Assembly (NCBI GenBank): GCA_963791495.1
Contig: CAWBST010000017.1
Coordinates: 124,001-188,000, forward strand
DNA: 64,000 bases
Source of the DNA: JAMXLO01 sp963791495
Lineage (GTDB): Bacteria > Pseudomonadota > Alphaproteobacteria > Acetobacterales > Acetobacteraceae
Direction of reading: 5' to 3'
Shown: positions 62,172 to 64,000 of the stretch, one piece after another
How the letters are laid out: each line of letters starts with the position of its first letter
Numbering within the stretch: the first letter of the stretch is position 1
Program-made: the position numbers and the translations under genes
Notes under the pieces: model-generated
The model's database searches: none
The model's input: the letters and a program-made list of their open reading frames with translations, nothing else
What the model was told of the DNA's origin: nothing

Positions 62172-63249
62172 TCGGCGCACGCATATAGGATGCGACGTCC
62201 GGCTGGCTTGGCGGCACTGGCTAACCATATTCTGCGGCACATTTTTCGGTTTGAGCGCACTGCTCTTTGCGTTGCTGCTGCTTATCGATCCCTACGACAC
62301 CGGACGGTTCTCCGGATTCGGGATCGTCGGCATAGGCGACAACACGACGCGCACGGCGGATGCCAGCCGTGGACGCGACCCGCAGTTCAATGCGGCGGTC
62401 ATCGGAAGTTCGACCGGTCAGCTCCTCGACCCTTACCGTTTGTCGCGCGAGGCAGGCCTCCGATTCGCCCAGCTTACCATCGCCGCAACGGGACCGCAGG
62501 AGCAGCTCACTCTTATGCGATGGGTAATATCGCATCACTCGCAATACGGCGCCTTTGTTGTCGTAACGGATCCGTTGTGGTGCTCTTCGGAACCCGATCT
62601 GCCGCTCAGCAGACCATTCCCGTTCTGGCTCTACGGCAGTGATCTCGACTACCTGGCGCACCTGCTGAGTTCACGGTCGTTGGATCGCGCGGCCTGGCGC
62701 ATCGAGATTGCACTTGGCATCCGAAAACCCGCCGATCCCGTTGGGTATTTCAATTACATGAACCAAGTAAAGCATGCTTTTGTTCCCGGACCACCCGGCC
62801 CATCAGCCCGGATTGACAGTGACCATTGGTCGCCACCGAGTCTCCCGTGGGTTGACCGGTTGCGAGCGTTCCTCGCGGACCTTCCGCAAAGTGTCCGTGT
62901 TGTAATAGCGATGCCACCCGTATACTTCACCTTGTTGCCCCAATCCGGCAGCAAGCAAGCTGCTGACCTCGATGCCTGCAAGGCAGCCTTGGCAAAGATT
63001 GTCTCCGACAGGCAGGGCAGCGGTTTTCTGGATTTCCGACTTGACACCGAAGCCGCACATGATGCTGTTCGCTTTGCTGACGCATTGCATTCTGGAGAAG
63101 GTTTGGCCCGTCAGATGGAGGACGCGATCATCGCTGTGCTGCGATCAGACGAGGTGGGGATAAACCCGTCACACAGGACGACCCCACAATCGGGCCAATA
63201 TGGCCGCCGCTCTTGGAGAGCTCAACAAGTCATGGACGCCATCCCCTGA
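62146..63249 (+). CDS. Membrane-anchored periplasmic protein with GSS motif (DltD-like position)
   Basis: 367 aa. One N-terminal transmembrane helix (LTIFCGTFFGLSALLFALLL), then a long extracytoplasmic domain with FNAAVIGSSTGQLLDPYRLS, an SGNH/DltD-type block I serine motif, and further SGNH-like segments (VVVTDPLW; FADALHSGEGLARQ, where DxxH could be the catalytic pair). It overlaps the MBOAT gene by 26 nt and the ACP gene by one base (TGATG). Its place matches DltD, which helps transfer acyl groups to the acceptor outside the cell. Not recognised by overall sequence. Confidence 0.7.
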   Translation: MNSSISGSNRRTHIGCDVRLAWRHWLTIFCGTFFGLSALLFALLLLIDPYDTGRFSGFGIVGIGDNTTRTADASRGRDPQFNAAVIGSSTGQLLDPYRLSREAGLRFAQLTIAATGPQEQLTLMRWVISHHSQYGAFVVVTDPLWCSSEPDLPLSRPFPFWLYGSDLDYLAHLLSSRSLDRAAWRIEIALGIRKPADPVGYFNYMNQVKHAFVPGPPGPSARIDSDHWSPPSLPWVDRLRAFLADLPQSVRVVIAMPPVYFTLLPQSGSKQAADLDACKAALAKIVSDRQGSGFLDFRLDTEAAHDAVRFADALHSGEGLARQMEDAIIAVLRSDEVGINPSHRTTPQSGQYGRRSWRAQQVMDAIP

Positions 63250-63608
63250 TGCCGCGCTTCCTCACTGCGCGTAAGAGCAAGGTTACCGTCCGAACCGCTG
63301 CAGGTAGCGAAGCGGACATGCGGCACGACGCGCCGACCCCGACCGAACCAGATATCGAGACTTGGTGCACCGCGTATCTTCGCAAAGCACTGAAACTGTC
63401 CGACGTCGCCATCGATGTGGACGCGGAGTTCGCCAGCATCGGGCTGGACTCCGCCGAGTCGGTGTTTCTCATCGCTGCCATCGAAGACTGGCTCGGTCTG
63501 GAACTTGCTTCGGATACAGCGATGGAGCACCCCAGCATCGCAAGGCTGTCTCGTTTCGTTGCGAGCCAACTGAAGACCGGTCCTCGCGCTAAGCGGATTG
63601 CGCGGTAG
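63249..63608 (+). CDS. Acyl carrier protein
   Basis: 119 aa from an ATG overlapping the previous stop; a second ATG at 63318 gives the bare 96-aa domain. The carrier domain has the phosphopantetheine serine in GLDSAESVFLIAAIEDWLG (about residue 72), after KLSDVAIDVDAEFASI. The N-terminal 30 residues are basic and without domain match. It sits directly before an acyl-AMP ligase gene, so the ligase probably loads it with an acyl chain for the MBOAT enzyme. Confidence 0.9.
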   Translation: MPRFLTARKSKVTVRTAAGSEADMRHDAPTPTEPDIETWCTAYLRKALKLSDVAIDVDAEFASIGLDSAESVFLIAAIEDWLGLELASDTAMEHPSIARLSRFVASQLKTGPRAKRIAR

Positions 63609-63614
63609 ATTCGC

Positions 63615-64000
63615 TTGCCTGCCTTCGACACAATCTCGCAGCTTTCATCATTGGTCGAACTGCTCGACCTGCGAGCAGAGGAACGGCCGCACGCGACGGC
63701 CTTTGTCTTCGTGCCCGAACGCGGCAGCACTCACGTAAGCGTCACTTTCGCGGAGCTGCATCAACACGCCCGCTCTCTCGCGGCGAGACTTGAGCAGCAC
63801 AAAGCCAGAGGCGAGCGAGCGGTTCTCCTGTTTCCGCCTGGACTGGATTTCGTCGTCGCTTTCCTTGGCTGCCTTGCCGCAGGCGTGATCGCGGTGCCGT
63901 TGATGATACCGCGACGCACGGCGGCCCGTGACTCGTGCGCGGCGATTGTCGCCGACTGCTCGCCAAAAATCGCCCTGACCACACGCGAGGTTCTCGATGG
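63615..64000 (+). CDS. Fatty-acyl-AMP ligase / AMP-binding enzyme (partial, N-terminus only)
   Basis: Open to the window end from a probable TTG, 6 nt after the ACP stop; about 128 residues seen. FAELHQHARSLAARLEQHKA, LLFPPGLDFVVAFLGCLAAG and VIAVPLMIPRR are typical of the N-terminal domain of FAAL/FadD-like adenylating enzymes that load carrier proteins. The motif ending in PRR with an insertion later is typical of FAALs, but the AMP-binding motifs lie beyond the window. It would activate an acyl group for the adjacent ACP, the role of DltA in a dlt operon. Confidence 0.75.
   Translation, partial: MPAFDTISQLSSLVELLDLRAEERPHATAFVFVPERGSTHVSVTFAELHQHARSLAARLEQHKARGERAVLLFPPGLDFVVAFLGCLAAGVIAVPLMIPRRTAARDSCAAIVADCSPKIALTTREVLD

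Overview
The window is high-GC DNA from an alphaproteobacterium. I would guess Rhodospirillales, probably Acetobacteraceae or a close relative, from the gene content: dnaA beside rpsT, many catabolic FMN, PLP and ThDP enzymes, a C-P lyase locus, and an EpmA/GenX homologue. This assignment is inference, because no rRNA is present. The middle-left part (about 15.8-23.1 kb) is core chromosome: gph, glmU-glmS, dnaN, dnaA, a likely replication-origin spacer with one perfect DnaA box, and rpsT.

Layout. 0-6.9 kb: a truncated periplasmic oligopeptide-type binding protein, otsA with an ABC exporter, a GT4 glycosyltransferase and an MFS transporter. 6.9-9.9 kb: an FMN hydroxyacid oxidase, a core-MetE methyltransferase and a cupin. 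9.9-16.5 kb: epmA with a small coupled ORF, a Gly-rich membrane miniprotein, a cytochrome c, tRNA-Val(CAC), a DUF3108 protein, an EmrAB-type efflux pair and gph. 23.3-31.8 kb: a tight seven-gene minus-strand operon (2-oxoglutarate-type oxygenase, ThDP enzyme, EthD-like protein, HSL esterase, LLM oxidoreductase, GMC oxidoreductase, SelA-like PLP enzyme) whose substrate I cannot name. 32.3-39 kb: ferredoxin with ferredoxin reductase, a TauD-like dioxygenase, an ABM monooxygenase, an SDR, a second ThDP enzyme and an internally duplicated protein of unknown family. 39-43.5 kb: small secreted or membrane proteins, a DUF29-like remnant and little else. 43.6-48.9 kb: dodecin, two acyl-CoA dehydrogenases, an amidase and a class IV aminotransferase.

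48.9-58.1 kb is a C-P lyase (phosphonate) locus: phnGHIJK-LM plus a DUF1045 2H-phosphoesterase on the plus strand, a divergent phnF with a second phnM-like gene, and a convergent phnN. No phnCDE transporter or phnP lies in the window; the 2H phosphoesterase is a good candidate to do the PhnP step. 58.5-60.7 kb: eda, kdgK and an exported beta-carbonic anhydrase.

The right edge (60.8-64 kb) holds an MBOAT acyltransferase, a membrane-anchored GSS-motif protein, an acyl carrier protein and the start of an acyl-AMP ligase. This has the logic of a dlt operon (DltB, DltD, DltC, DltA) but with a fatty-acyl-AMP-ligase-like enzyme, and it is the most interesting candidate system here.

Seven otherwise well-conserved genes (an ABC exporter, emrB, glmU, the GMC oxidoreductase, tauD-like, phnF, phnH) each carry one single-base frameshift. 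Six of them look like a one-base insertion. Because glmU is normally essential, sequence error in the assembly is a more likely general explanation than true decay. No CRISPR array, prophage, rRNA or insertion sequence was recognised.
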